NCBI GenBank assembly: GCA_947650365.1
Contig: OX393551.1
Span: 62,675,173-62,739,172, forward strand
DNA: 64,000 bases
Reading direction: 5' to 3'
DNA from: Chamaelirium japonicum
Lineage: Eukaryota; Streptophyta; Magnoliopsida; Liliales; Melanthiaceae
The translations under genes and the position numbers were made by a program. Shown in pieces: positions 24,988 through 36,200 of this stretch. The notes beneath the pieces were generated by a model that was not told where the DNA came from, ran no database searches, and was given only the letters and a program-made list of their open reading frames with translations. Position 1 is the stretch's first letter, and the number at the start of each line of letters is the position of its first letter.

Positions 24988-25585
24988 TGTTTATCATTAT
25001 AATGGCTTAAACGGTGTGGTTTTGGTCAAAACCGAAATCACACCACTACACCGAAATCGAAAACCGAAACTGCACCGCAATGGTATACCATTATGTAAAA
25101 CCGAAACGACACCATGCAGTGCGGTGTATGTAGCACAATTTATCATTATAATGGATTAAACAGTGTGGTTTTATACGGTTTTGGTCAAAACCGAAATCAC
25201 ACCGCTACATAGAAACCAGAAACCGAAACCGCACCGTACTGTGATGGTTTTATATTTTGACAAACCAAAACCGTACCATGTCGTGCTGTTTATCATTATA
25301 ATGGCTTAAACGGTGCGGTTTTGGTCAAAATCGAAATCACACCACTACACCGAAATCGGAAACCGAAACTGAACCGCGATGGTATACCATTATGTAAAAC
25401 CGAAACCGCACCATGCAGTGCGGTGTATGTAGCACAGTTTATCATTATAATGGCTTAAACGGTGTGGTTTTATACGGTTTTGGTCAAAACCGAAATCACA
25501 CCGCTACATATAAACCGAAAACCAAAACCGCACCGTACTGCGATGGTTTTATATTTTGGCAAACCAAAACCGTACCATGTCGTGC
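24988..25585. repeat. 299 bp tandem duplication in the hAT-like tail of copy B
   Basis: GCGGTGTATGTAGCACA occurs at 25121 and 25420, and the surrounding ~299 bp is repeated with few differences. Copy A has a single shorter version. Each unit itself contains two TTATCATTATAATGG half-repeats. Confidence 0.8.
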
Positions 25586-25600
25586 TGTTTATCACGGTTT

Positions 25601-26199
25601 TCAGTTAAATCCCACCATGAGGGCAACTTGAGTTTTAGCTTAATGACGGATGTGTCTCAGTAGCCTCAGGCTTCCAAGTCCCGAGAAATTTAAACGGATT
25701 AACCAGGTAGATCCAACACGATGGATTGAATTTCAATCGGGTCTTCTCGGGTCAATCGGGTGGGTGACGAAAACCCAGACCCCACCCATTTACTAACCCG
25801 GGTAGTCCTGTCGTGCCGTGTACCCTAAGGTTGCGGGACTGATGCATCTACAGCCGTCAGTCCGGGGTGAGTGCAATTCACCTGTTGAATTCTCTGCCAT
25901 CGGACGGCTGAGCTGCTCCTTATCTACACGGAACCGTTGACCTGGAGGTCAACCGCGGACTCGAACACACGGTGGGGCGGCTGGGATCCGTCTGGCTCGC
26001 CAAAGAACACACGAAAGGAAGTTTGATTCCGCCACCCCTCGTTTTCTTCATTCCACCCCATAAAGCCGATTTCCCCTCCTCTTCGGTCGCGCTCGAGACG
26101 CGTCAATTCAACCCTCAGCGTGGTTTGACGGAGACACCACCCGTCTCACTTTCCCGAGCCCCGTTGACAAGTCAGCGCCCCCCTTCTTTCCTTCTGTCA
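25601..26199 (+). promoter_or_regulatory. Upstream region of the EDR4-like gene with W-box motifs
   Basis: A palindromic W-box pair TTGACC(TGGA)GGTCAA lies at 25937-25952. Further TTGAC cores occur near 26125 (TTGACG) and 26164 (TTGACA). W-boxes (TTGACY) bind WRKY factors and are common in defence-gene promoters. A GGGTC-rich piece at 25735-25825 looks like a worn hAT-like relic. The promoter role is inferred from position upstream of the probable 5' UTR exon. Confidence 0.45.
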
Positions 26200-26248
26200 C
26201 TTGATAGTTTCACACCCAGAGCGCCCGAGAGGGAGAGAAGCAGGACCA

Positions 26249-26294
<46 letters not shown>

Positions 26295-26392
26295 CTCTCT
26301 CTAGCTTTAGTTCTTGGGGTTCTTCTCTGGTTCGATAAGGGGCAGTGGGATGATCACCTTGCTCGGTTCATGGATTTTGAATGACAGGAATT
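26200..26392 (+). other. Probable 5' UTR exon of the EDR4-like gene, with (CT)n leader
   Basis: A (CT)n tract at 26251-26292 followed by GC-balanced sequence ends at 26392 with AGGAATT and the donor GTAAGTTC. CT-rich leaders are typical of plant 5' UTRs. The matching acceptor is GGTGGTGCAG at 30248-30257, just upstream of the coding start at 30426. The start of transcription is not visible and the exon is inferred. Confidence 0.45.
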
Positions 26393-27298
26393 GTAAGTTC
26401 TCTTCACTCTGTAGCCGATAGATGATCAGTTGGGGAGATTTTTACATTTATAAACATGCTTGGATTTCTTGTCAGCCTAGTTCAAGTCTGATTCTGCGTT
26501 CTTTTCCTGGGAATTGGAATTCTCAGGAAATGGGAACGTTCACATATTCTTTCTATAACGGGCCTTGTGCGTTAGCTTGCTCGGGAATCCCACTGAACAC
26601 CCTTCCCAAAAACAGATTTTGGAAGGGTTGTAATCACCCGGGTGATTGGTGGGTTTTATGGCAGGGAATGGGAATGGGTCCATTTCCTTGGGAATTTCAA
26701 TTCCGAGGAGAAGAGCACAGCTGGGATGTAATCCTTGACACTTTTGGTGGAGTTGATTCCTTTGGGTGTTGGATTTAGTGAACCAGCTTCATTACTTTTT
26801 TGGATGAGAATTTCAATTCCTTTTCAACATCCATATTATTGGATTGTTCTGAGGTTTCTAGTTTGATTTCTTGTTTTTTTTTAAAAAATAGAATTATAAT
26901 AATCCTTTACTCCCCCCTCCCCAATTATAATCTGTCAATTCAATGAAAAATAGAGAGAAAACAATTAAATGGGTGTTATTTGGCCGTCATACCGTTATGA
27001 CAGTCATGGGCGTCGTGACGATTTCTAATGCTTAGAAAACGGGCACATGTAATATCTATACTTTTTTATGATGTTATGGGGGTTTGGGGATGCGTCATGA
27101 CGCCCGTCTTTAAAATCATGCTTCATTCAGCTTTATTTATTACTTTAATATTCTCATTTTCCCACTCTTTTGATTTATTTATAGTTTTTTTTTTCGCTTT
27201 GGTTTCCCTCTTCCAATCAATATAATTTATGAATTTTGTACCATGGTTATGTGGGTTATATTTATTGATCTTATCATATGGATTTAAATTTTGCTGGT

Positions 27299-29812
27299 TG
27301 TTACTTGTAGTTGTATACACGTTGTATACGATGTTTAGTACCACATTGGAACCTCGAGAATTTCGTCTTCTCGTGTACTTGTTTATACACATGGGCATAG
27401 GCCCCAATGAGATGCAACCTATTTGGCTCACCAATTGTGTCTGACATGGTACTAGAGTACGTGGTTAGGGCATATCTCTAGTGATTGTCTTAAAAACCTT
27501 TTTCGTTTTGGGGCTTTGGGTTGGGCGTCTTTTTCTACTCTTTTCGTATGCACTGGTTGTCTTCTGGCAAAGCACTTGGCGCTCCGTTGCGTTCACCTAG
27601 GCCTCAATCGCAGGCATAAGGGTTATCGTTGTTATGATCCTTCTGTACGTTGGATTCGTATCTCCCGTGAGGTTTCCTTTCTTGAGGATGTTACTTACTT
27701 TTCTCCAGGGTCTTCAGACTTAGCACCCTTTGCCATCTCACCCCATGATCCTCCTATATCACCATCCCTTCACCTCACCCTTCTACCTCCAGCTACTACC
27801 TCTATGCCACCACCCCTTGCACCATCATCATTACCCCTGCATTCATACCATCGTCACCAGTCACTCCTCTTGCATACTCTCCTCCCCAGGCCATCACTCC
27901 TGCTCCGGCACTACTCCCTGACACTTCTTTGACTCCTGGTCCACTTATACCTATGACTGATTCATCCTCCACGAAGTGGATCCTCGCACTCGCCACTTCG
28001 AGTGCCCTCGCCACCCGCCTGATCAATATGGGTACTTTTCTGATCGCTTTGCTTTTTCTGTAGTTACCTCATATGCCCTCCAATTTCAGATTTTGTTGCA
28101 GTTATCCATGCTCATCAAGAGCCCCATTCATACAGAGAGGCAGTCCAGTTTCCAGAGTGGTAACATGCGATGATTAAGGAACTCGAAGCCGTTCACCGAA
28201 CTCAGGCTTGGGATCTTGTCCCATGACCTGCAGGGGTCTCCCTTATCAGCTGCAAGTTGATTTTCAAGATCAAGACTCGATCAAATGGATCCATTTAGCG
28301 GCACAAAGCTTGTCTTGTTGCGGAGAGGCTTCACTCAGGAGCATGTGGTTAACTACGACGAGACTTTTACTTATGTTGTTCGGATAACCACCATTTGTAC
28401 ACTGCTCATTGTAGCCGTATGTTATTTGTGGATGGCACTTCATCAAATGTACATGAAGAATGCCTTTCTTCGTGGTACCCTCTCTGAGGAGGTCTAAATG
28501 GTGCCTCCTCTCGGACTCGCTACTCCTCTTGGGCATGTTTGCCATCTATGCAGAGCTCTCTATGGATCCAAGCAAGCTTTTCGTGCCTGGTTTGAGCGAT
28601 TTCGCAGCGCCGTACTTGCTGTTGGCTTCGTCGAGTGTCATATTGACTGCGCCATGTTCACCCACTCCTCGCCTTAGTGTCTGGCAATATTACTACTCTA
28701 TGTTTTATGACATGATCATCACCGGCAATGATAGTGACATCATTGCCTCACTTCAACGCCATCTTCAGAGTCAATTTGAGATGAAAGATCTAGGATAAAG
28801 GTCCTCTTCGCTACTTTTTTGGTATGGAGATTGTCCGCTCAATCCGATGAATTCTACTTTCCCATGATAAATATACTTCTGAGATACTAGCAGAGGTTGT
28901 TACACTGATAGTCGATCTGTCGACACTCATTTTGAGTAGAATTTGTACCTTTTTGCTACTGATGGCGAGCCACTAGCAGATGCCTCCAGATATCATTGAC
29001 TCGTCGGGATACTTGTCTACCTCACCATCACCAGGCTCGACATTGCTTATGATGTTGGCATCGTCAGCCAATTTGTTGAGGTATTTTGTTCCTCACACTA
29101 TGCAACTATTCTTCGGATTCTTTGCTATCTTTGTGGCGCAATGACTCGATCCCTATTTATGTCTTCTACCTCTCCACTAGTCCTGCGTGCCTACTTTGAC
29201 ACGGATTATGGGGGAGATATTTACACTCGCTACTCCATGAGTGGTTTTTGCATGTTTCTCGGTGTTTCACCCATCTCCTGACGTAGCAAGAAACAAGACA
29301 GTTTCTAAGTCCTCCGTTGAGTCCGAGTATTGTGCCATGGCAACCACTACTGCGGAGATCGTATAGATGAGGCGCTTACTTGTCAACTTGGGTGGTGTTC
29401 TCTCCACATCAACTCCATTACATTGCGAGAACCAAAACGCCATTCGGATTGTCAGCAATCCAGTCTTCCATGAACGCACGAAGTATATAGAGACTAATTG
29501 CCTCTATACTCACCAGAAATATATTGCTCGCACGATCTCCTTGCCTTTCATCTCCTAGACTCCCCCAAGCAACATACTGCAAATGTTCTCACAAAAGCTC
29601 TTCTTACTACTGTTTTTTAGTATTACTCTCAGTGCTTGACCCACCTTGAGTTTGAGGGGGGATATTACTTGTAGTTGTATATACGTTGTATAAGATGTTT
29701 AGTCCTACATCGAATACTTGGGAGTTCCGTCTCCTCATGCACTTGTATATATTCATGGGCATAGACCCAAATGAGATGCAACGTATTTGGCTCTCAAATT
29801 CTGTGTCTGACA
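27299..29812 (+). mobile_element. Old Ty1/Copia fossil with short LTRs
   Basis: LTRs are 27299-27446 (148 bp) and 29663-29812 (150 bp), roughly 80-85% identical, flanked by a perfect 5 bp target duplication CTGGT. A tRNA-Met-type primer site (TGGTACTAGAG) follows the left LTR and a purine tract TTTGAGGGGGGA precedes the right one. Recognisable parts are the integrase tail (HKGYRCYDPSVRWIRISREV), reverse transcriptase and RNase H, while the front half of gag-pol is not represented. Heavily broken, with ten or more breaks. LTR divergence suggests several million years. It lies in the same orientation as the host gene, in its probable 5' UTR intron. Confidence 0.9.
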
Positions 29813-29965
29813 CTGGTGATTCTAGTGGAAATCGTAGTCTTTTATTTGCGAATGTCAGTTGTATCTTACTGTTTCAGTTTATTCATCTTCTTCTGTTGAC
29901 AGCTTTCAATTTGTTTATATGTCACAAATTAACAACAGATTGAAGAAAACATGCAAAAAAGCTTA

Positions 29966-30202
29966 GGGCGTGTTTGTATTCAAAGCAGTAAAGTACAGTA
30001 CATTCTGAAAATTTGAAAACCTGTACTCTGAATTCTGAAATTGAGATATTCTTCAAAACTATTAGCTACAAGTACTACCCTTTTAAAAACACACCTTAAG
30101 AAAAATAAGGAAAAACAGTAAATTTAGTGGTTCTTTTAATATATCAGTGAACTTAGGGGGTGTGTTTAAAATTTCACCTAAATTTATTGTACAAACATGC
30201 CC
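29966..30202. mobile_element. Tourist-like (PIF/Harbinger) MITE, 237 bp
   Basis: Ends GGGCGTGTTTGTA and TACAAACATGCCC are 13 bp inverted repeats with one mismatch, flanked by TTA on both sides, the PIF/Harbinger target duplication. Non-coding. It sits only about 55 bp upstream of the inferred splice acceptor. Confidence 0.8.
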
Positions 30203-30425
30203 TTAGGGATTGTTTAGAGCACACGTGCTGATTTTTCTTGAACATTTGGTGGTGCAGAGCAGCATTTCGATCGAGCTCAATGACTTGTAGGCCGGACATT
30301 CGTTCTCTCTAGAGCACAATCAAGAACTATTTGAGAGGGGTGAATGAATGGATAAGGTTGCTATATTTTAATTAGCTCAATCCAATTAAATCTCGACGTG
30401 ATACACTGGGGCCTCAGAAGAAACC

Positions 30426-32662
30426 ATGGAAAGCACCGGCCCCAAAGTCCGTTTTGTCAGATGTCCAAAATGTGCTAAAATTATAGCAGAATTTGCCGAT
30501 ATTCCTGTTTACAAATGTGGTGCATGTGGCACCGTCCTTCGAGGTAAGTTCTTCCTCAATCACTTCGACGTTGATGTTGATCTCCTATTTGTTTAGGGAT
30601 AAACTTTAAAAATCCTCGTTTCTCCAATGCAGCAAAATATGGTTCACAGAACCTATCAGACATCGGCTCCTTGAACAATGTCTCGGCCTCTTCGGGAAAA
30701 GAAATGATTGCTTCCTCTTCAGAGTTGGATAATAGGGTTGAGCAAGCAGCACCTCCAAGCTATGTCCCTGAAACCAATGCTGCAATTAATTGTGATGAGA
30801 AGGGAGAATCCTCCGAGCTTGGCGATCGCAGCATTGAAAAGAGAGAGCCTGATTGTGAGCCTACCATCTCACTAGCTTTAGAAACCAAGACGAATTTGAA
30901 CAAGGAAGTGGAGGAGTCACTGAAGCTTAATCCACAACGTCATGGTAGTCCAAGGCCAATTGATAAGGTGGAAGAGCTTGTGGAGCCTCGCAGGCAGGAG
31001 GATATGATTGATAGAGGGGTTGGTGAAGTACGAAGTAATAGTGTGAGATCAACTACTGGTAACTCTCATGCTTATTATGATGGCAGTGTATCTTCAGCTG
31101 ACGACGAAGAACGTGTTCCTCGAAAACATCTGCTCTTATCTAAAAGAACTATTAGACATAAAAAGGTATTAGATTCAATCGATAACAAGGAAAAGAAAGT
31201 AGGTGAGGCTGGCAATGTTGTGATTACTGACATGGGTTCACGACTCCAAGCGAGAAACCTTACTGCGAAATCTGATTTGATTAGAGACAACTTGTCTTCT
31301 AGATGCGACGTTCGTGCAGCACAGCGAGAAACCTCGCTCGGGTCTGAAGATTTTCATTCCGTGCAGAACTGGATGGAACCGGAAGACGATGTGCAGTCTA
31401 GATCTCCGTCAAGGGAATTGATTGTCCGTGGAGATTCGCTCAACTCCCAAAATGACAACCCGTCACCTAAGTTGAGGTATCTTAAAGCTGATCAGATGAA
31501 GATATTGAAAAAGGTGGATGAACTGAGAGATGAACTTAGCGAACTGTTTGGTCAAGCAGTAAAAGGGAAGATAACAACTCTCCTTAAAAGCATCAGAGAA
31601 GAGGACCTTACTCGAGACCTTGATTCAAATCTACGGCATCCGAGAAAAACTATGGCCCGAAGATTTCAGTTCTCCAATGCTCCTTTATCGGGACAGCCCC
31701 ACTCTTCCTGCTTGCAATGCCATCCTTCTAAGGATATGAGTCCACATCCACGCACGGATTCCAGCCTCGTTCTGCAATGTCTCGAGCCTCGGGTACAGGA
31801 CAGCGAATCCGATAAGTTGCATTCCAAGGAGAAAAGGCAGCCCATCAAGCGTCACTGTCGGCCGATCGCGGGGGGTGCCCCTTTCGTCGTCTGCTGCAAA
31901 TGCTTGAAATTGCTTCAGGTACCCGCAGATTTTCTTGTATCGAGAAAAAAATTCCATAAGCTTCAGTGTGGTGCTTGTTCCCAAGTCCTGCTGTATTCAT
32001 TCAGAGCCAGGGCTCCTACGGTTCCTCATACGCCTATCGAGGTGCGACATCCACCTAGCGAGGTCGAACATAGTACAGATACGGATACAGGGCACGAAAG
32101 AACCGCTTCGAATTTCAATGATGGTTCTCATGGGGATCCGTTCTCTTATTCTGGGGAGCACGGACTCTCCTACGCCATAAGTGATTCTTCAGAGGCCGGA
32201 CCTGTGCTAAATGTCTCGAGGAATTCCTCTGATCTGTCAGAAAAGCAAAGTGCTATGCAAGTGAAAGCTTCGCAACTTCATCGGCTACTAGGCTATTCTT
32301 CAGCTAGTGAACTATTGCGTCGACGTAGTGATGCTGACGAAGGATATCAAAGCACGGAACCGGCAACACCTCGTTTTTTTAGACCCAAGGAAGGTGAGAC
32401 TGGATATGAACCAAAAGGAAAAGGAGTAAGAACTCCACCTTATGGGCATTTGGAAGCTGGAACATCTTCGAATTTTGTGGAGAGACGCAGGGAGGATGGG
32501 CCACCTAAGAGATCGACAGCCGTGAGGACAGTTTCGCCTCTTCGTGGGTTGTTGAAGAAGGGAATGCGGGAACTGAATCATGGATTGGAGAGTGTGAAGC
32601 TGAAAATCCATTCAAATGCTAAAACTACTCCCAATCCATATGCGAGGAAACCCAACGAATGA
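30426..32662 (+). CDS. EDR4: ENHANCED DISEASE RESISTANCE 4-like protein (DUF3133 zinc-ribbon)
   Basis: Two coding exons, 30426-30543 and 30633-32662, joined by an 89 bp GTAAGT...TGCAG intron, give 715 residues. The N-terminus VRFVRCPKCAKII...YKCGACGTVLRAK has a zinc-ribbon CxxC pair (C13, C16, C31, C34), the usual EDR4 start. A coiled-coil-like stretch MKILKKVDELRDELSELF lies near residues 325-345. The C-terminal DUF3133 domain has CRPIAGGAPFVVCCKC (C460-C463) and QCGACSQVLLYSF (C485, C488). Arabidopsis EDR4 binds clathrin heavy chain CHC2 and helps place EDR1 at powdery mildew penetration sites, lowering resistance. Whether this gene is the orthologue or another family member is unknown. The ATG was chosen because the zinc ribbon begins 12 residues later and the frame is open across the splice. 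No defects seen. Confidence 0.92.
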
Positions 32663-33049
32663 TAGGTGGCATCAGTTGGGTTTGATATAGATCATCTCTG
32701 CAGACGCTGCTCCGATAGATTTTTCGTGTGTATAGCCCACTTCACGAATCATCGAATAAGGACATTTAGGAACTAAGTCATATGGATTGGAGTGTTAGGC
32801 CCAAAACTTATTGGAAGATTTAGTTGAGTGATAGACAGCACGAATGAATTAGTTGTACATCTATAGCTCCAATTTGTTTATCTGTATTGTGTATAGACAA
32901 GTATATTCTTGTCATCATCCTCTTTATAGATCTTAGTCATTATGAATGATATAAACATGGTTTTCTTTTATTTTTCGTGTCGCAAAGCATGCATGGTATT
33001 CTTCCCTTAAAGTATAGGGCATGTCTTCCCTTAAAGTATAGGGCATGTT
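32663..33049 (+). other. 3' UTR of the EDR4-like gene, then a 24 bp tandem repeat
   Basis: AT-rich sequence after the stop is the expected 3' UTR to about 32950. No canonical AATAAA is seen; AATGATATAAAC near 32943 is the nearest A-rich candidate. A 24 bp unit CTTCCCTTAAAGTATAGGGC+ATGT is repeated twice at 33001-33048. Confidence 0.5.
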
Positions 33050-33446
33050 TGTACTCCATACAGGAGAGTACAATCCAATATATTTTATGTGTGTGTCAAT
33101 ACTCGGAGCGATCCAAAAGACCGTCCTCTTGGAGGGGACAATGATCTCCGCTTCCATTACCGATGTGAGACTGACCACTCCACACCTGTCTACACACAGA
33201 TCACGTTTCAAAGGGGATCTACCCGCCGGAGGGAGATGTCAGAGGATGCGATGGGCCACTCGGGAGACGCTCTCGGAGCGGGGACAACTATGATATCATG
33301 TGACAACAGCCGGGGTGCTCCAAAAGGCTAACCCCTTGGAGGGAGAAGAGCATAGCAAGTATATAAAGATAATGATCTTTGCTCCCATTATCGACATCGG
33401 ACTAACCGCTCAACAGTGTGAAATGGTTGGCTCATGATTCAGAGAG
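33050..33446. mobile_element. LTR-like fragment, possibly TRIM
   Basis: Two related stretches occur. One near 33112-33187 has GATCCAAAAGACCGTCCTCT, TTCCATTACCGATGTGAGAC and TGACCACTCCACA; the other near 33313-33418 has GCTCCAAAAGGCTAACCCCT, CCCATTATCGACATCGGACT and AACCGCTCAACA. Between them is TATGATATCATGTGAC, reminiscent of a tRNA-Met primer site. This resembles a small LTR pair but termini and target duplication are not clear. Confidence 0.35.
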
Positions 33447-33449
33447 TCA

Positions 33450-33687
33450 GAGTATCTCCAACGGGCTCCGAGCGGGGCTCTGAAGACCCACACGGCACGC
33501 GGAAGAAACTCCGCCGCTCCAACCGGCTCCGAGTGGAGCTCTGAAGTCCTACGTGGCATGCCACGTAGGCCACGTGCGATCCAGACCTCCGAAGCCCTCC
33601 ACATACAACAGAGGTCCTTCGGAGCCTCCGAACGAATAAAAAATTCTGTGTTTTTATAAAAAATCACCCGGACGTTCATAAATTATG

Positions 33688-33727
<40 letters not shown>

Positions 33728-33941
33728 AAACATGTACTTTTCAACGGATTTGGTGTAGATTTGGAGACTTTGGATAACTTGTAAATATATAGGGTGTTTG
33801 ATGCAAAATGGCTCGGATATCCAGTTCGGAGGCCGTTGGAGCTGAACCTCTCAACTAGGATACCTCTCGATAAGGTGGCAACAAAAAATGGGCCCACGGT
33901 CTTAGGAGGTGCTCCTTGTTCGGAGCCCGTTGGAGATGCTC
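33450..33941 (+). mobile_element. PIF/Harbinger-type MITE, element 1 (492 bp)
   Basis: Left end GAGTATCTCCAACGGGCTCC and right end GGAGCCCGTTGGAGATGCTC are inverted repeats, flanked by TCA on both sides. The interior contains a (TA)n tract at about 33689-33725. Non-coding. Its right half (33790-33941) is the inverted match of 33989-34140 in element 2. Confidence 0.8.
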
Positions 33942-34155
33942 TCAATGAAAGTTTGACTCGGCTGTGTAAGTCCAGCGCTTAGTCCTAAGAGCATCTCCAA
34001 CGGGCTCCGAACAAGGAGCACCTCCTAAGACCGTGGGCCCATTTTTTGTTGCCACCTCATTGAGAGGTATCCTAGTTGAGAGGTTCAGCTCCAACGGCCT
34101 CCAAACTGGATATCCGAGCCATTTTGCACCAAACACCCTATATACTTACAAGTTA

Positions 34156-34201
34156 TCCAACGGCCTCATTGAGAGGTATCCTAGTTGAAAAGTACATGTT
34201 T

Positions 34202-34271
<70 letters not shown>

Positions 34272-34314
34272 AACGGCCTCATTGAGAGGTATCCTAGTTG
34301 AAAAGTACATGTTT

Positions 34315-34392
<78 letters not shown>
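34156..34392. repeat. 113 bp tandem duplication ending in (TA)n
   Basis: TCCAACGGCCTCATTGAGAG begins at 34156 and 34269, each copy running through ACATGTTTTGATA into a (TA)n tract. The duplication lies in the left half of Harbinger element 2, at the edge of its TA core. Confidence 0.85.
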
Positions 34393-34394
<2 letters not shown>

Positions 34395-34967
34395 GCTGGG
34401 ATCCGTTGACAACCCAAAATGGGAGGTAAATTTACCTTCCATTTTTAACTTGATTCAATCGGTGGATAGAGGTTTCCGAATTTGCTGATTTTTTGTGAGG
34501 ATGATCAACATGGCAAGTTGATCATCCTCACAAAAAATCAGCAAATTCGGAAACTTATAAGGGCGTCAAATGTGTTATTCAAATTAACGGTTCGAATAGA
34601 CGGTTCAGAAACGTTTGATTCAATCGGCGCCCTTAGAAGTTTCAGATTTTGTTAATTTTTTGTGAGGATGATCAACTTGCCATAATGATCATCCTCACAC
34701 AAAATCAACAAAATCTGAAACTTCTAAGGACGCCGATTGAATCAAATGTTTCTGGACCGTCTATTTGAACCGTTAATTTGAATAACACATTTGACGCCCG
34801 TATAATTTTCAGAATTTGCTGTTTTTTTGTGAGGATGATCAACTTGCCATGTTGATCATCCTCACAAAAAATCAGCAAATTCGGAAACCTCTAACCAACG
34901 ATTATGGCGAGTTGTAAATGGGAGGTAAATTTACCTCCCATTTTGGGTTGTCAACGGATCCCACCCC
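34393..34967. mobile_element. Fold-back element FB1 in a (TA)n tract
   Basis: Terminal inverted repeats of more than 40 bp begin GGGCTGGGATCCGTTGACAA on the left and the matching complement ends GGATCCCACCCC on the right. Inside, the whole element folds back, and at least three local hairpins (about 34466-34552, 34655-34725, 34810-34890) are each built on GTGAGGATGATCA...TGATCATCCTCAC. It is flanked by TA repeats on both sides. Non-coding. It recalls the rice Micron elements, which target (TA)n microsatellites; family identity is not proven. Confidence 0.7.
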
Positions 34968-35197
34968 TATATATAGATATATATATCTATATAATATTTC
35001 AGGGTTTTGTGGGGGGGATAAACATTTAATTGACTCCAGAGACAAACCGTAAGAGATAAACACAGCCGTTCATTGCTGTTACGGTGAGTGTCATTCACTT
35101 AGAAAAGAGAAATTAACGACTATGATTGATCCGACCAGCCTTCAAAAAATGGAAGGCGATCAATACCCGTCCGGGTTAAAAACGGAAGGTGAGCAAT

Positions 35198-35319
35198 ACC
35201 GACAACTGTGCTCTCATTACTCTCCTCTCTCTCCCTCTATTCCAATACCGACAACTGTGCTCTCATTACTCTCCTCTCTCTCCCTCTATTCCAATCCCCA
35301 CCCCGTTCTCTACCCCCAG

Positions 35320-35385
<66 letters not shown>

Positions 35386-35640
35386 ATCACCACTCCCGCG
35401 GATCTGGTCGCCGAGCTGGGACTCGGTGGTCGTCGGCAGCAACTCGGTGGTCGCCGGGCCGCGGATCTGCGGATCGGTGGTCGTCGGCAGCAACTCGGTG
35501 GTCGGAGGGCCGCAGATCTGGTCGCCGGGCCGCGGATCTGGTCGTCGGGCTGGGATCTGCTGTTACCGGCTGGGTCGGGGGAGATGGAGCTGATGATTTT
35601 GCAGATCCAGATCCTTCCTCCCCCATTTCCTTGATCCCTA
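35198..35640 (+). repeat. Leader-like block: 48 bp tandem copy, (CT)n, and GGTCG-rich repeat
   Basis: A 48 bp unit (CCGACAACTGTGCTCTCATT...) is repeated at 35198 and 35246. (CT)n fills about 35329-35381. A GC-rich repeat with CGGTGGTCGTCGGCAGCAAC occurs at about 35425 and 35475. Together they resemble the 5' UTR and start of a plant gene carried in the Helitron. All three frames are open through the repeats, so no protein is called. Confidence 0.6.
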
Positions 35641-36200
35641 ATCTCTCTCTCTCTTTCTCTTCCTCTCTCTCTCTCTCATCAGCCATATTGCACTAATTAA
35701 GATGATTTTGCATTGTCTTTTGATTTTAGATCAAAATCTAATGTTTTCGATCACAAGGTTTCATTTTGGATCTAAAACGATGGATCTGATTTGTTGGGGT
35801 TTACCTTTTATCTGATTCATTGCTTTCCTTTTTTTCCCTGTTTTCTTTATTTATCGTTCTGTTTTTTTTTTTTTTTGTTGTTTCTGATTTTTGTTTCTTT
35901 TTTATTTCCTTTCTACTTCTGTGATCTTCTTCTTTCCCCACTTCTCTTTTTGTGATTTTTTGTTTTCACAAATAACAGATAGTTTTGTGGATCCTAATAA
36001 TTTATGAGATTTTTCTTACCCTTGATGATTTTCTTAACCCAAACCCTTGATTGACTACTCCTTAGTTTTATTTTCGATGAATTTCCACCAATTTTTTGAT
36101 GAATTTTGAATTCATGCTCTTTTGAAATTTATCCAGATTCCCTGAGATGCGACTCTGTTTTCATTCCAAGTGCAAAGAAATTTTGTTTGGATGTTTATAG

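Larger units (their letters stand above)
26393..30257 (+). other. Probable 5' UTR intron (3865 bp) of the EDR4-like gene
   Basis: Bounded by GTAAGTTC and TGGTGCAG. It holds an inverted-repeat element at about 26503-26716 (arms GGAATTGGAATTCTC and GGGAATTTCAATTCC), a GGCGTCGTGACG / CGTCATGACGCCC inverted pair near 27009-27113, the Copia fossil 27299-29812 and a Tourist-like MITE 29966-30202. Most of its length is therefore transposon. Confidence 0.45.

Noticed and set aside
25413-25631. 72-codon frame in the copy B tail
   Set aside because: Lies in the 299 bp tandem repeat of a hAT-like relic; no domain.
33688-34442. IYIYIY-rich frames
   Set aside because: Readings of (TA)n tracts.
35122-35696. 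Three overlapping 130-170-codon frames
   Set aside because: All three frames are open because of (CT)n and GGTCG repeats; none has a recognisable domain.
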